Source: Gymnogyps californianus
Taxonomy: Eukaryota > Chordata > Aves > Accipitriformes > Cathartidae
NCBI RefSeq assembly: GCF_018139145.2
Contig: NC_059473.1
Span: forward strand, 7,246,503 to 7,310,502
Direction: 5' to 3'
DNA length: 64,000 bases
The first letter of the stretch is position 1; each line of letters starts with the position of its first letter. Positions 26,611-38,960 of the stretch are shown in pieces. Under the pieces are notes generated by a model. It was not told the origin of the DNA and searched no databases. It saw only the letters and a program-made list of their open reading frames with translations. The position numbers were made by a program, and so were the translations under genes.

Positions 26611-27839
26611 GAGGTCAGTTGTTTTGCAATGCTGGCTTAGTAGATTTGAGAATTATATACAACGTGCCTGAGTTTTTATTCTTTCCATTATGGTCCTACT
26701 CTATTTCCCCCCAAATTTTGTACTGCAGTATAGGCAGTTGAATAAGGGCTAAATTCTCCTAGCCTGGCAATGCCACCAACAGACTGGCAGCTTCCCAGAA
26801 GACATATGTGCCTAAAAACTTGTTTAACTGCCTGTTTGGAAATGGAGCTCTGCTGAAATTGAGCTCCAGGAAACCAGTCTTGGTATGTACCGTTTGGAGT
26901 TGATAACGGGTATCTGAGTTGAACGTTTATAGGGAAAGCTCTGGAGACTTCAGACCTCATGCAAACTGGCCATACTAGGCACCCATTTGATTCCTTTTCA
27001 TCAAACCATGCCATAAAACTAATACTTAGGTCTGAAGCTTTTTGAGTATGTATGTTGTATGCTGTTTGTTAAGGAAATCAAAGGGAAAGACAAGTAGCAG
27101 TTCTGGAGAATTAGCATGAATATATTGCATTAGGTGAAAGAGATCTACAGGAAACTTCTGTTTTGCCAAGGAGGACTAAAAAAGTATTTCAATCCTTGCA
27201 TTGCTGTAGTAAGGGAATTATTTATTAGCAAGCTGATATAATAGAGCAGTGGGTGTTCTGAGTAAACTGACTTATAATTTGGTGTTTTGCATGTAAGTCT
27301 GCAGACCTCCTTTCTGGTGAACTGAAGGAATAGCCTCATCAGATAGATGAAGTGATGATGGCCTTTTAAAATTCTTAGCATTTTTTTGGCTGTGCACAAC
27401 TTCTTCATAAATTCTACATCCAGTTCATTTTTTGCAGCCCGGATGCTATAGCTTTTGAATAACTAGGGTTTGGGTTTTCTCTTCCATTTTGTAAAGAATC
27501 TCCATTATTAGATGCTGACACCAATTGATTATCCCGCTTTATTGCATCTTCTAAGAATACATAGCCAATTAAACCCCTCTGCCTTTCTAAGGGTGAACAA
27601 GCCATGTAGACTCCTAACAGTCCCACCACAGCATGTTGTTCCTTTGTTACTAAGGCAGCAATTAACAAGTTTTTAATGGAACAAAAGCTCCCAGAGACAA
27701 GCACAGCATGATAATAGGAAGGTGTCTACTTTTTTTTTTCTTCTCAACATGGCAAGATCTTGTATAACCCTTCCTCCCTTCCCCCGCTTGGGTTGAACAG
27801 CCCTGTCGAGGTGCTCAGTGTGGGATTTTTATTCCTTCG

Positions 27840-28330
27840 CTATCTGCCGCAGTGCATCTAAAAATAATGATATTTACACATGTTCAATTATTAAAGGGTT
27901 CTAAAACATAAATCTGAACTGCAGTCCTGTTAAAAGCGAGAGGTGTTTTAATGTCAGTAAAGGGGAAAAATTATCTTTTCTTTTTTTACCAAGATGATCT
28001 CTGTGGTGCCATTGAATTCTGCACTGTCAGGTTTTGCTGATGGAGTAATTGTTTTTTAAAGTGATTCTTTCAGTTTTTAATGTCATGTTTATGCAAATTA
28101 AAACACAGCAAGAGAAAGGGAGGCCAAGAAGGAGACTTGTCGTCTTTCCAAAATAATCTATATGATTATTTTTTAAATAAAAGTCTCAGTTGGGAAATAA
28201 TTGCTTCTGTGCATGAGATTAATAATAACTAAGTAATTTGCTATTGTTTTTCTTTAAGAGAGTTGGTTTTCAGCTGAGCTATTTAAAAATCTGAAAAGGT
28301 GCCTCCTGAAATTCTGGCTATTTTTAAAGT
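27840..28330. promoter_or_regulatory. Candidate conserved noncoding regulatory block
   Basis: About 490 bases of AT-rich but compositionally complex DNA with no long homopolymer. It contains a perfect octamer ATGCAAAT (28091-28098), the POU-factor site, together with several TAAT/ATTA cores, CTAAAAATAA and CTATTTAAAAAT (MEF2-like). The texture resembles deeply conserved vertebrate noncoding elements near developmental genes. The motifs are seen; conservation and enhancer function are inferred. Confidence 0.22.
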
Positions 28331-29219
28331 AAATGAGATGTTCTTAGTTATGTTATGGAATGCAAAACACATCTTTTTCCCCAGTGAACTTCAACCTGTC
28401 TGGGCTTAATTTTGTGCTTTGGTGCATGCTAGGTATTTTTAGATCTGAAAGAAGCAGGACTGTTGCATCTGCATTACTGGGGAGCCCTAGCGTCCTGGTC
28501 TATTCTTAAATGCCCCTTCTGCATGGGGAAAGGATGGGCTGGCAGAAAGGCTGGTACAGGGGTCAGTTCTCCAAAGTGGTGGAGAAGCCCTGGGGTAGAT
28601 CACCAAATTCCTCTGTATAATCCATGAAAGATAATAGTGTTCTCCTTTGTCTGTCTTTTTTGAAAATGCAAACTTAGGAAGGCTCGATCTGTTTCCCACA
28701 GAGTGGCTGGACAGTGTCTGCCTTGGTCTCAGGAGGTAGGAGTAAGAAGGAGGAGAGCTTGCCAGTGTGGAGCAAATGGACATATTTATGGTCATTAAGT
28801 TTCCCACTGGGAAGTAATGTTCCTGTCTAGGAAAATGCTGTGTTTTAATTTTTAAGGATAAGACGTCACAGGAGATGCGCGTGGGCATTTGTGGTATAGT
28901 CCATAATCTGCGTCCTTCAGAAAAGCCTGTAACTGTGAGAGACCTACACTAAAATGGGAAACCACATCAAATGTGACTAATTTTAGGCTGTGCTTTGAAC
29001 TTAGATCGTGTTGGGAAGTTGTGAAGAGAATCTGTCCTGAGCTTTGAGAAGAGATTTCAAATTAAAGGTTTGCATAAATGTGTGCTGAATTCATGCATCT
29101 CCGCTTATACCTGGATCTGAAAAGGTGCTGCTTCGGTTGTTTCTGTTTTATTTCTCAAGGAATTCCTGTAGGGAGCTGGTGCAGTTCCTCAGTAGTGGTG
29201 TACTCATGGTTTCTTTTCC

Positions 29220-29241
29220 TTTTTTTTTTTTTTTTTTTTTT
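29220..29241. repeat. Poly(T) run, T22
   Basis: Twenty-two T residues followed by AATATTTTAA. No recognisable retroelement body flanks it. Confidence 0.9.
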
Positions 29242-32200
29242 AATATTTTAAGCTAGAAAATAGTAACTAACTCTAAAGAATTTGGCAAAAACTTTGGCCT
29301 GCAAACTTTGGCAAAATTTAGATTCACTATAGAAGCTTGTGACTTGAAACTCATTTCTTACAGTTCATTAAAAATGTAATGGGTGAGCTGGTATCTGTCA
29401 ATGCAATTAGTCCAGGGTGGGGAGAAAACAGGGACTCATTTCTTTTGGATTGTAATGTCCTCTGTGTTGGACTCTTGTCTTCATAAGCCAGCGCTTTATC
29501 AGTATGTAGGAAAAAAGGGTCTTGCACTTCAGTGCTGTCACTTTGGAGTGATGCTTGAAATGCTTTAGCAGTCGTGTAGCTGCAGCAAACAAAGTGTTAG
29601 TACAGTGAGAGACTAGAATAAAACATACGGTATAATCACACCCTTGTAAAATAACTGATGATACATCTTCATTGGGAACTCGAGCTATATTATCTCCAAA
29701 ATAGTACAGTACTACAGAATGAGAAAGGATCTGGAGATATGAATGTTAAATGGAAATTTTCTGCTTGTCTTTAGCCTTAGCGATGGAAAAGTCAATTTTA
29801 AGCAGAAGATGTATCAGAGGGTGTGTATAGAAATATGAGTGACAGAGAAGGTGCACTTCTGCCTGCCCTTGCTCATAAGGTATTAAGAGGGAGTCAATTA
29901 TACTGAAGGACAACAAATTGAAATTGAGAGGAACTGTCTGCACCATTAACCAATGTGACTCTCCAGGACTGTGTATGCAAGTCTAGAGAAACTCTGAAGA
30001 GGAATAACCTTTTACATAGGTGAGCAGACTTATCTGGCAGTATCGGTCCCTGGTTCTGTAGGACTGGGTATGGCGAGTCAAGCACTCGGTGACAAGGTAC
30101 AGGAGAAAACTCCTGTATAAACTGATTATTTTGTGATTCTGCATACCCATGTTTCTCACCTCTAAGAACTCTGCCTCCCTGCAGTAATTGAGTCTTGTTG
30201 TTCCTGTGTTAGTTTACAGCACAAAGTGGCAGTATAACTTCAGACCATCATGATGACAGGGCAGCGAGAGCCTGTGATCAGGCTAGTCTTCTCCTAAAGC
30301 TTGTGTGGGATGTATGGAAGTCAAGCAAGCTGACCTGCCATGAAACATGCATGCAAACACGTGCTCTGCAGCTTAAAACATCTCCTTGAGCATCCTCTGT
30401 CATGGTTTTTCCCTAGTCTCCTGTGCAAGGAGGGTTGAATCGGGTCCCACATTCACAAAAACCAACGGACCTTTGCTCCTGAACAGTGCGCTGGCCCACT
30501 GAGTGCATGCAGGTGGGAGGTGTGAGCCCATGGGTAATTTGCGTCAGATGTTTCCCTTGCAATAACAGTGTTTGAGGTCATTTCAATAACTTGATACACC
30601 TGTGCTTTTCTTAATAGGCTGTTAAACCTTTTCAAACTGTCCAAATCTCCCTGTGTACAATGGGATATATAAAATCATGGTAATGCCGTTTCTGAGAGGA
30701 ACAAACTGCTGTCAGATTCCCCTCCATATTCTCAAAGAGCGAGTGTACAATTGCAAATCCATTGAACTGTACTCCATTATCTCTTATTAATGGGAAATTG
30801 TCCATAAATTGCTGAGGCGTGACTGGTTTCTTTTCCCCAACACAGCTGCAGTTTCTTTATCCTGTGATATTCCAGCCTCTCAAAAATAAAAAGAGAAAGT
30901 GGTGTGCGGAGGTGGGAGGGATGAGGGGAGGGGGGCTTGAAACCACTCGCGGCAGCGTCTTCCAGCAGCCCCTGGCAAGAGAAGCTTCTTCCCTGCTGCT
31001 GAGCTGGCCCAGCATGGGACCATGGCTGGGACTGGCTTCCCAGCAAAGAGGTGGAAAAGGGAGATGCAAAAGTAGGAGCAGGAAAAAGGAAAGAATTTAC
31101 TGCGGCATGGCGAATGTGAGTTTATATGAAGAGAAACTGTTCTGTTCACAGCACTGTTGTGGACCACAAACACATTGGCTGGATGCCCTCTCAATAACAC
31201 TGGCTTCCCCTCCTCCTCCTCCCCATAGCCCTTCTTTGCAGAAGAGTGATGGGTGTGGATGAGCTCAGAGAGTGACCCAGCGCTTGCCAAGGGCTGTGAA
31301 AAGTTCCCTTTTACCTTTTATATCAGCTCTTGTAGCAGCTGGGAATGAGAAACTAGTTTGATGGTTGGATTTTCAAAAGGACTCAGTGCTCCTTGGTACA
31401 GAACAAAAATCTGCCACAAACATCACAGAAGGAGATGCTGAAAAATGGGAGTATCTAAATCTGGCCCAGGGCTGTTACTGTCGATGGCTCAGTGCTGCTT
31501 GAAGGGAGAGTATAGTGGAAGATATGGTAGAGGGGAGGCTGGGCTCTTAAATTGCGACGACAGCACTGAAATATGTCAAAGTTGGGTCTTGCAGTGATCA
31601 GCATTGCAATCCCAGTTCCTCCTTTTCATTTTAGAGCCCCATGAGTTATCTGCCCAGACTTTGTGCATCTGTACAAGCAACACAAATGCTTCTGAATAGC
31701 AGGAGACATGGGGCAGGGCGGAGGTCCAGGTGCGTTAGGTGGTTGCCCCATCCTTATGGTCCCTTTCCTCCTGTCATGTTAGGATGAGGAAATGAGCTAC
31801 CTTGTGTGGCGAGTAACAAAAGGCCATACAGCTTTCCCTGTGTTAATTATATTACAGACTGTTTAATTCTGTAAACGAGCTGCTTGGCAGGCTTTCAGAA
31901 CAATTACACAACTCTCCTGTTCTCTGCGATAGCGTGGAGAGCAGCTCAGCTGTGAAGCTGATGAGCCTCGGCACCATCCACCTCATGGCGGATGTCTGAT
32001 GAGAGCCTCTGTCCTGCAGCGTGCAAAGCAGGGGCACCCTGAGCTTATGCGCCAGGTTGGTGGGACTAAATCGTGTGGAGGAGAGAGAAGACGGGGGAGC
32101 TGTGCAATGCGAGCCACAGTCAAGTTAGGGAAGAAATAAGATCTGATTAATGGGATGCATGGGCTAGAAGTTTTTAAAGTGAGATGTTTAATTAAAGGCA

Positions 32201-32778
32201 TGCTTGCTGAAGCCATTGGAGAAAGTCCCTGTCATTGTCGCTATGGGCTTTGGGGCGGATGTCTAAGTCTTCGAGGGACTTGAGTTCTGCATCTCCCTTG
32301 GTCATCAGCATGTGCTAGAGCATGGGCAAGTCATCTGTTTGTGGCTCAGCCTCTTCACGTGTTGAAAGGAACTAATGATGCCAACCTCCTTGCAGAGTGC
32401 TTTGGGATCAGCTACAGAGAAGACCAGCAGGGTGTCATCAACATTAAGCAGGGAGAAAAGACAGCAGCTTCCGGGAGTAACGTATAAGGACCTCAGGTCT
32501 TGACCAGGCTTGACAGGGAATGACCTCTCTTAAATAAAAGGTCTGTGCCGTTGAAGGGTACGGCCAACACAGCAAATTAGCATTTGTGTAATTGCATAGT
32601 GAAATATGATCAGGACATGAGCAGGTGTATTACCTCCAGGTTCCCATGATGACTTTTCACTACAATAGATGTTACAGAACACAAGGTACCGTAAGCACAA
32701 GGTCGCTCACCCGCTAATTACTGTGCTCTGAACTTCTTGCCCGAGGTCTGCAATGCAAAATATACTGGAAAAAATGTC

Positions 32779-32793
32779 TTTTTTTTTTTTTTT
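32779..32793. repeat. Poly(T) run, T15
   Basis: Fifteen uninterrupted T residues, simple sequence. Confidence 0.85.
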
Positions 32794-34909
32794 AAGTGGC
32801 AAATACAACTTTATGTACACTGAGCACGAGCTCTTCTTCCTGCCAGAAAGGTCCAATGCAATTTGTGAGCTAGCAAAATAGATCTAGTCATCCAAAGTAC
32901 GGTAGAAAATATTAGTCTTTTATGAGGATGCTCAATAGCAATGAAAGGATTCTAGAATTTGTTGAAGAAAATTATGGCATTGAAGAGAGAAGTGGCTTTT
33001 AGTCCTTTGATACATAAGGGTTTATAATGCAATATAATAGAGGCCTTTTTCCCCAGAGGATACGTGAATTCTGTTACATCCTATTACTTGCCATAAATTT
33101 AATATAAAAAGTCCTTTATTTAAAATGACATGTAGAGATGGATATTTATGAACCAGACTCTTGGCTGCTTTATATCAACATTACATTAGTTGAAAGTTTG
33201 GCCTTTAAGAGCTACTTAATTATTTATTTTTATTATCATTATTTCCCCCTCGTTGTCTGTTTTCTTTCATATTATATATGGACTTTCCCTGTGCTCCAAG
33301 TCTGGCTGGAGACTGATTGTGGGGAGATATTAAAAAATTTAGTGCCAGTGATTCTAGAAATTGGGGCTTGGGCTGAGCCCAGCCTTTCAAAGACAACTGT
33401 CACTTCCCGCTTGCGTTTTGTGACATATTATAGAATGCTACTTCTCTGTGCAGCAATTTTGTCATTATTCAAGATAGAAAGAAAAATGGGAAATCCATTA
33501 CAAGCCAGACTTTGTTATGACACAAGAGAAGAATCCCCTGGGAAGTTAGATTAAATTCTCTTTGAAAATAAAATAAAAATGCCACCATGCTTGACAACAT
33601 TAGATTTATTATATACTTATATCAGAAACTCTAAGGATGCTCCTTGTCAAAGCTTCTTTAGATGCTGAGATATGTAAGACAAAGCAAATCATTCCTTGAG
33701 TCATTGAAAGGGAAGTTTATTACTGAATTGGAATTAAAAGATTTTAATAAGAACAGAAATCAGTGGTTTCATCACCTAGTTGGAGGCTGACTACTGGCTG
33801 CCTATGTGAGCCATTTAAAACTGCTCAGCTGTGAAGCTGGTATGCACAGGCAGAGGTGCGTACTATGAACTTGTTGTGTTTTACAGTGGCTTAAGCAAAT
33901 ATGTTTTATTCTGCAACTGGAGCGAGCTGAAAGGGCAGCTCAGTTAGCAGATATGGCTCATCTAACAGATGGTAACTTGCTACACCTTACTAACTAAATT
34001 GCTCTTGATTGCATACCCATATCTTGAAACAGAGAAATGCCATTTTGTATGATTAAATCCCAGGGACACTGTGCATGTTCAAAGAATTTTCTACAGCTAG
34101 TCCCAGTCCTACAAGGAGCTGGGCATGCTCACCTCTGATTAACTCATGTCATATTTTAAGATTACATTGCAAGTCTGAGAAATTGAAATTAATGGAAAGA
34201 CTTTACTTTCCTCAACTGTGCACTATCCTAGACTGTGCATCTCAGAAGTACGGGCTGATTCATCTTCCATGATCTGCTCCCAGAGGTTAGGTGTATGCAT
34301 ATGAGGAAGCTGGAGGAGCTGTCATCACGAGTGATTGAATTTTCTGCAGGAAAACTTGCAGAAGAAATGGGGAATTAATTGCAAATGGCATCAGGTTAGA
34401 AAGGGGAAAACAAGATAGTCAAAGAGGAGTAGACACTGTCTGGAGAAGATGCATCCATGTTGGATACCTGGTCTTTCCCAGGATCCTGGGCATGGCGGGG
34501 AGAGATGTGCAGAAAGTAGCTGCCTATGTAAAATATACCTATGTAAAATGAGATTGTATGTTTCAAACACGCAAATAAACACTGGACATTAGGAGCAGTA
34601 TTAGAGCAGATTGTGTCTTTAGATCTTCATGAGATTGTCAGTTTGACTTGCTTCAGGGAGGTTAGTTGTGAGCCTCAGAAAGCAGGGGAGCAAGAGGTTT
34701 TTCTTGCTTTTATGGTATTTCCACTATTCAGGAACAATAATGCCAGAAAACGAGACCGTGTGATTTTTATGATTCCCAGATGTGTTGATAAAAAGCCTGT
34801 GGGGGAAAACAATACATGAAAACATATAAACAGTAAGCTCCAGAGAGACACCTCTGAAATAGGAGGGGAATAAAACTGTACGTTCATTGTGGGAACTGGT
34901 ATATTGGCC

Positions 34910-35035
34910 AGAAGGGAAGAGGAGTTGGGGGAAAGGAGGAGGAAAGTAAGGAGGTTTAAGAGAAAGTTGAAGAGAAGGAAAACTGAGGAGAGGTGAAAGA
35001 GGTTACGTGTGTAAATCAAAGAAGAAAGGAGACTT
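34910..35035. repeat. Purine-rich tract
   Basis: The plus strand is almost all A and G, with repeated AGGAGG, GAAGAG and GGAAAG words. It explains the stop-free minus-strand frame over this interval. Confidence 0.65.
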
Positions 35036-36089
35036 AAGGCTTGTTAAAATAAAATACTTCTACCCCCAAAGTTTTCCCTCCATACATTAAAAAGCTTATG
35101 AAAGATTCTGGTTCTAGCTGTGAATTTAGCTTGAAGTCCCTGACTCTGGCACTTTGAGAGAGTATTAAGATTCATTTAAAATCTTTTATTCCTTTTGATG
35201 CAATAAAACCTATATAGTACTTTCCTAAATGAGTACCCATTAAAGGGACAAAGCTATGAAAGAGTCGTTTCCCACAAAATATGAAATCCAATAAGTTTTA
35301 TTACCTACCATTTAGTGAATGGCAGAAGCCTATGAAGTATATGAATAAGTTTCCAATCACCAATTCATTTGTCTCCTAGAAGATGTACAGCACGCAGTAT
35401 ATCCATCTCTTCCCCTCCCCCATAGGTCAAACATAGCATCAGATTTGTTTATGCGCCATTTAACGTTCTTATATCTTATATGACATTATAACTTTGTCTT
35501 TTATCTTCCTACCACTACTGAAAGGATAAATTCAAAATGCAGCTTGACCCTGCGATGCACTTGACAGCCAAGCCTCCCTACACGGTCTCTAGCTCCGTAG
35601 GCACTCAAGGGGGGCAGCAAGACGTTTTTTCCTCTGTTGCTTCTGTTTATGCAGCACTGTTAATTAAAAAGCTGCTTCCTGTTTATATAGATCTACAGGA
35701 ATTGGCAAATATGAAATATTAGCAAAGTCTCTACATACAGCCTATCAAATGGGACAGGGGCAGGGGAGTGCTGCCATTTATGATCATACGAAGGAAGGGA
35801 AGCTGCCAAGGTGATGTTTGGTGGAGTTGGCAGCCATGCCACAGCATGGCCGATGGCAGACTTGTTCAGGATGGGTGCTCAGAGGGCCGGATCAGAGGAA
35901 GGCCATGAACTTTTGCTAGGGCCAGTTCTCCTCCTAGTCTTGCTCAGGTGGAGATGATCTCTGTAGAAAGACTGATGCTGATGGCTGAGGTCCAAGGAAG
36001 ATGACACACATCTGTTCCCCAGATCTGTGGCCAGGGCTGGTTGCAGGAGGAGGGGAGGGGGTAAGAGTGGTTGTGTGACACACACATCT

Positions 36090-36112
36090 CCCCCCCCCCC
36101 CCCCCCCCCCCC
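36090..36112. repeat. Poly(C) run, C23
   Basis: Twenty-three uninterrupted C residues preceded by a short (AC)n stretch. The complementary G23 strand accounts for the glycine run in the minus-strand frames here, which are not considered genes. Long mononucleotide C runs are much rarer than A/T runs and are also prone to length error in assemblies. Confidence 0.9.
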
Positions 36113-36970
36113 AGCCAAGCTCAGTCTCCAAACTGAGATTTCTGTTCTGATGGTGGAGGCCAGAGTTTTGAGAAACAGAGGAATAGCTGCTTTTGGTGGC
36201 TAAATTTCTTGTAGGATTTTTCAAAAGTGTGAAGCAGATAATTGCTGGTGCACCTCCCTTTCGTCTTTGTAAAACGGGGAGAATATTACTTCCCTGGTGT
36301 AGATATACGCACTAGAGATATTGCAAGGTCTAAGATACTATAGCAGCAGGGAGATCTACACAAAACTTGCTTGGGGCAAGCCATTTCAAGAACAGCCTGT
36401 CAGTGCAGCTGGTGGGATATTTCCCATGGTGTTTGTAGGTTCAGGAAATCTTTGTTACCAATTATAATTGATGATAGCACTTAGCACCAGAAGCTCTATT
36501 TCTGGAAACCAACTCCACTTCTGGCTTCTTTTATGGTATGGAAAGGGGAAAGTAGTATAGGATTGACTCTGCCATCTTGAACAATAAGGTTAAGTGAAAT
36601 TAAAAGGTTCTTTCTTTAGACTGAATTTTGTCCATATTCTTTTGGGTGTCTCAAGTAGTGGCAGAGAATAGGAAAACTCTAAAACATGAAAAAGTAATAG
36701 TAACTTTTTTTGAAAAGACAGAGGACCTCTAGGGTTGATGTTTTATGTAGTATTTAAGTGATGGGGTTTAATGTTGACAGGCATTCTTTACTTTGCTCTT
36801 AAAAAGCAAAGAAGTTATAAAGACTGCTGGATAGAAAGAGGGACAAAAAACCACAAACAACCTTTATCTCTGAAGCTATTTGGAGTTGACTGATTCTGAT
36901 TTAAGTACAGAATTCAGAAGAAATCTGTTTTATGAAAGTCTGTACTGAGAGGATTTGAAATTTTTCATCC

Positions 36971-37001
36971 GGAAATTACATTTTTGGGGAAATTACATTT
37001 T
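36971..37001. repeat. Short tandem duplication, 14 bp unit
   Basis: GGAAATTACATTTT occurs at 36971-36984 and again at 36988-37001, a period of 17. Two identical copies this close indicate a local duplication. Confidence 0.8.
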
Positions 37002-37449
37002 CTATGAAAAACGATGAATACAATTTTCTAATATTTTCCAGCATATTCCACTCACAAGCTGCAACTCTGTCCTGCTGCCCAGATGTGGGCTGACAGGCAC
37101 CTTCTGAGAGCTGCAGGGCATAGAAAAGTGGAGGGGGGGTTGTCTCACTAATTCAGGAGGCTGTCAAAGAGCGAGCAGACACATAATTCTGCACCTTTCT
37201 TTTATGGAACTGTCCTGATTCTTGGGTTGTTGGGGGTTTTTTAATAACTTTTATTCCTGGGTTCCTGCTTTGATCTCTCAGGGAAAAAGAATATATATGC
37301 AGCAATTCACAACTTAGTCTGCTGAGCAGAGGAGGTGGGTGGGCAGTCCATTCTCACCTTGACAGGCCCCTGCAGAGAAACTCCTGCTACTGTTAATGGG
37401 AGGTGGTGACACACATGAAAGAAAGAATTTATTTCCAGGTTGTTAGGGG

Positions 37450-37474
37450 TTTTTATTTTTTATTTTTTATTTTA
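37450..37474. repeat. (TTTTTTA)n simple repeat
   Basis: Three to four imperfect units of T5-6 followed by A. Confidence 0.75.
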
Positions 37475-38689
37475 AATGCTGTTGTCAGACAATGCAATAA
37501 GAGGATTTGCATGGTAATATGATGGCTGATGGATTTCTTGCAATAAAATCCAACAAGCTGGTTTATGAGGTACTTTATACATTTCTTATTTGTATTATAG
37601 GAGCAGCAAGGAGCCCGGGGATATGTCTCTGCTCTATGAAACTCTTTGCATATATGTTACAAATAGTCACGCTCTGTATATTTTCTGTCTGTTTGGGGTG
37701 GGTTTCTCTCTCTTCTCACTTACTGTGAAGTAGGCACATATAAAGGCAAAACATTTGTATGGATGTTATTCATCGCTATTTGTCCTGTGATAATTTGAAA
37801 AATAAAACCATATCAAAGATACATGTGAGCACGTTTCACTCCTGACAGGAAAGACTTACAAAAATGGATGTCATGTCGAGAATTGACATGAAAAAGGAAT
37901 CCGATTTGAATAATAAAATACGGTATTTTTTTCCCAAAGCACTGGTTTTCACACTAATGCAAGTAAGCCACATGTGCAAGCATTCAGCCCTCATTCTGCC
38001 TGCCAGTACCAGGGGAGGTGTGATAATTTTGTCATCTGTGCCACTTGGTTTTCCTGTGTGTTAGTTTTGCTTCTAAATTAGACTCCACACTATTAATGGC
38101 TCAAAAAATAATGTGATAAGTCAGTTAGCTCATAATTTTAAGAGAAAGAAAAACAAAAAAAACTCAACAAATTTAAAGGTAGTCCTGATTCTCAGCTGTG
38201 CTATATCTGCATAGCTCCAGTGATCTTTTTAAAATTTGATTTTTTGCTAGAAAGTGATGCATTTTCTCTGAAGACAATAGATCTATTCTGATTTACATCA
38301 GCTCACGATCTGGCTCTGGCTAACTTACATTTTGCCGTAAAGTAATGTCTGCTTTATTTTGCTTAGAAATGTCAGCCCTGTTGAATTAGATGAACAGTAT
38401 TAGGTTTTGGGAAGAGGGAAAACTCTCTGTAAGGAGAAGGAAATGTGGGTTTGAAGCATGATCTGCTGTCTTCTACTTTCCTGCCCCAAATATATATCTT
38501 TAGGTATATAATTACCAGGAAGGAAAGAATAACAACAGATGTAAAAAAACGCTACGGAAGATTGTATGATTATCCCAGTAGGAAACAAATTCAATTTATG
38601 GATGAATTATGCACATAACACTACATTTAAGAAAGTAAATTTCAGGGAATTATGAAGTTGAGCAGGCCAGGTCTACTGGGAGGAAGCAG

Positions 38690-38960
38690 TGAAAATGAAA
38701 GGGGTTGGAAGAAGGCTGGAGGATGCTAACTGGAGCAGTAATTAAAGCAGAACACATCTTAGTGCCTTTTGGAAAAATGGAAATTAGAAAAAAAAAAAGA
38801 AAAAGAAAAGAAACCCTGAAGAAGAAGAAAATCCGCAAGAGAGGAGAGTGACATTTCACAGGGGAGTATGCAAGAGTTGAAAGAGAAAGCAGTTCTGGGA
38901 ATTGAGGAAAGTTGGCAGGGAAATAGGGGAAGCAACGAAATAGCATGCTTGAGTATCCAA
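38690..38960. repeat. Purine-rich tract
   Basis: A/G-dominated plus strand including A-runs punctuated by G near 38790-38830 and GAAGAAGAAG. The opposite strand therefore lacks stops, giving spurious Phe/Leu/Ser-rich frames. Confidence 0.6.

Larger units (their letters stand above)
23136..29219. other. Unique noncoding DNA, no gene recognised
   Basis: No supported gene. It contains a T19 run at 26592-26610 and AT-rich, motif-dense stretches around 24900-25720 and 27840-28330. Open frames here (up to 133 codons at 28487-28888 minus) match no family that I recognise and lack plausible exon boundaries. Confidence 0.65.
29242..36089. other. Unique noncoding DNA, no gene recognised
   Basis: Single-copy sequence. 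The overlapping frames at 30777-31290 lie on both strands in a G/C-skewed patch; the 138-codon frame at 33138-33554 is unassigned. It contains a T15 run (32779-32793), a triple ACTTTGGC/TTTGGC motif at about 29281-29316, and a purine-rich tract at about 34910-35035. Confidence 0.65.

Noticed and set aside
30777..31290. Overlapping frames of up to 147 codons on both strands
   Set aside because: Both strands are open at once in a G/C-skewed patch, the products are low-complexity, and no family is recognised.
33138..33554. 138-codon plus-strand frame with a hydrophobic N-terminal part
   Set aside because: The hydrophobic residues come from T-rich codons in AT-rich DNA; there is no recognisable family and no exon boundary support.
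35879..36224. Minus-strand frames with a run of glycines
   Set aside because: The glycines are just the translated C23/G23 homopolymer.
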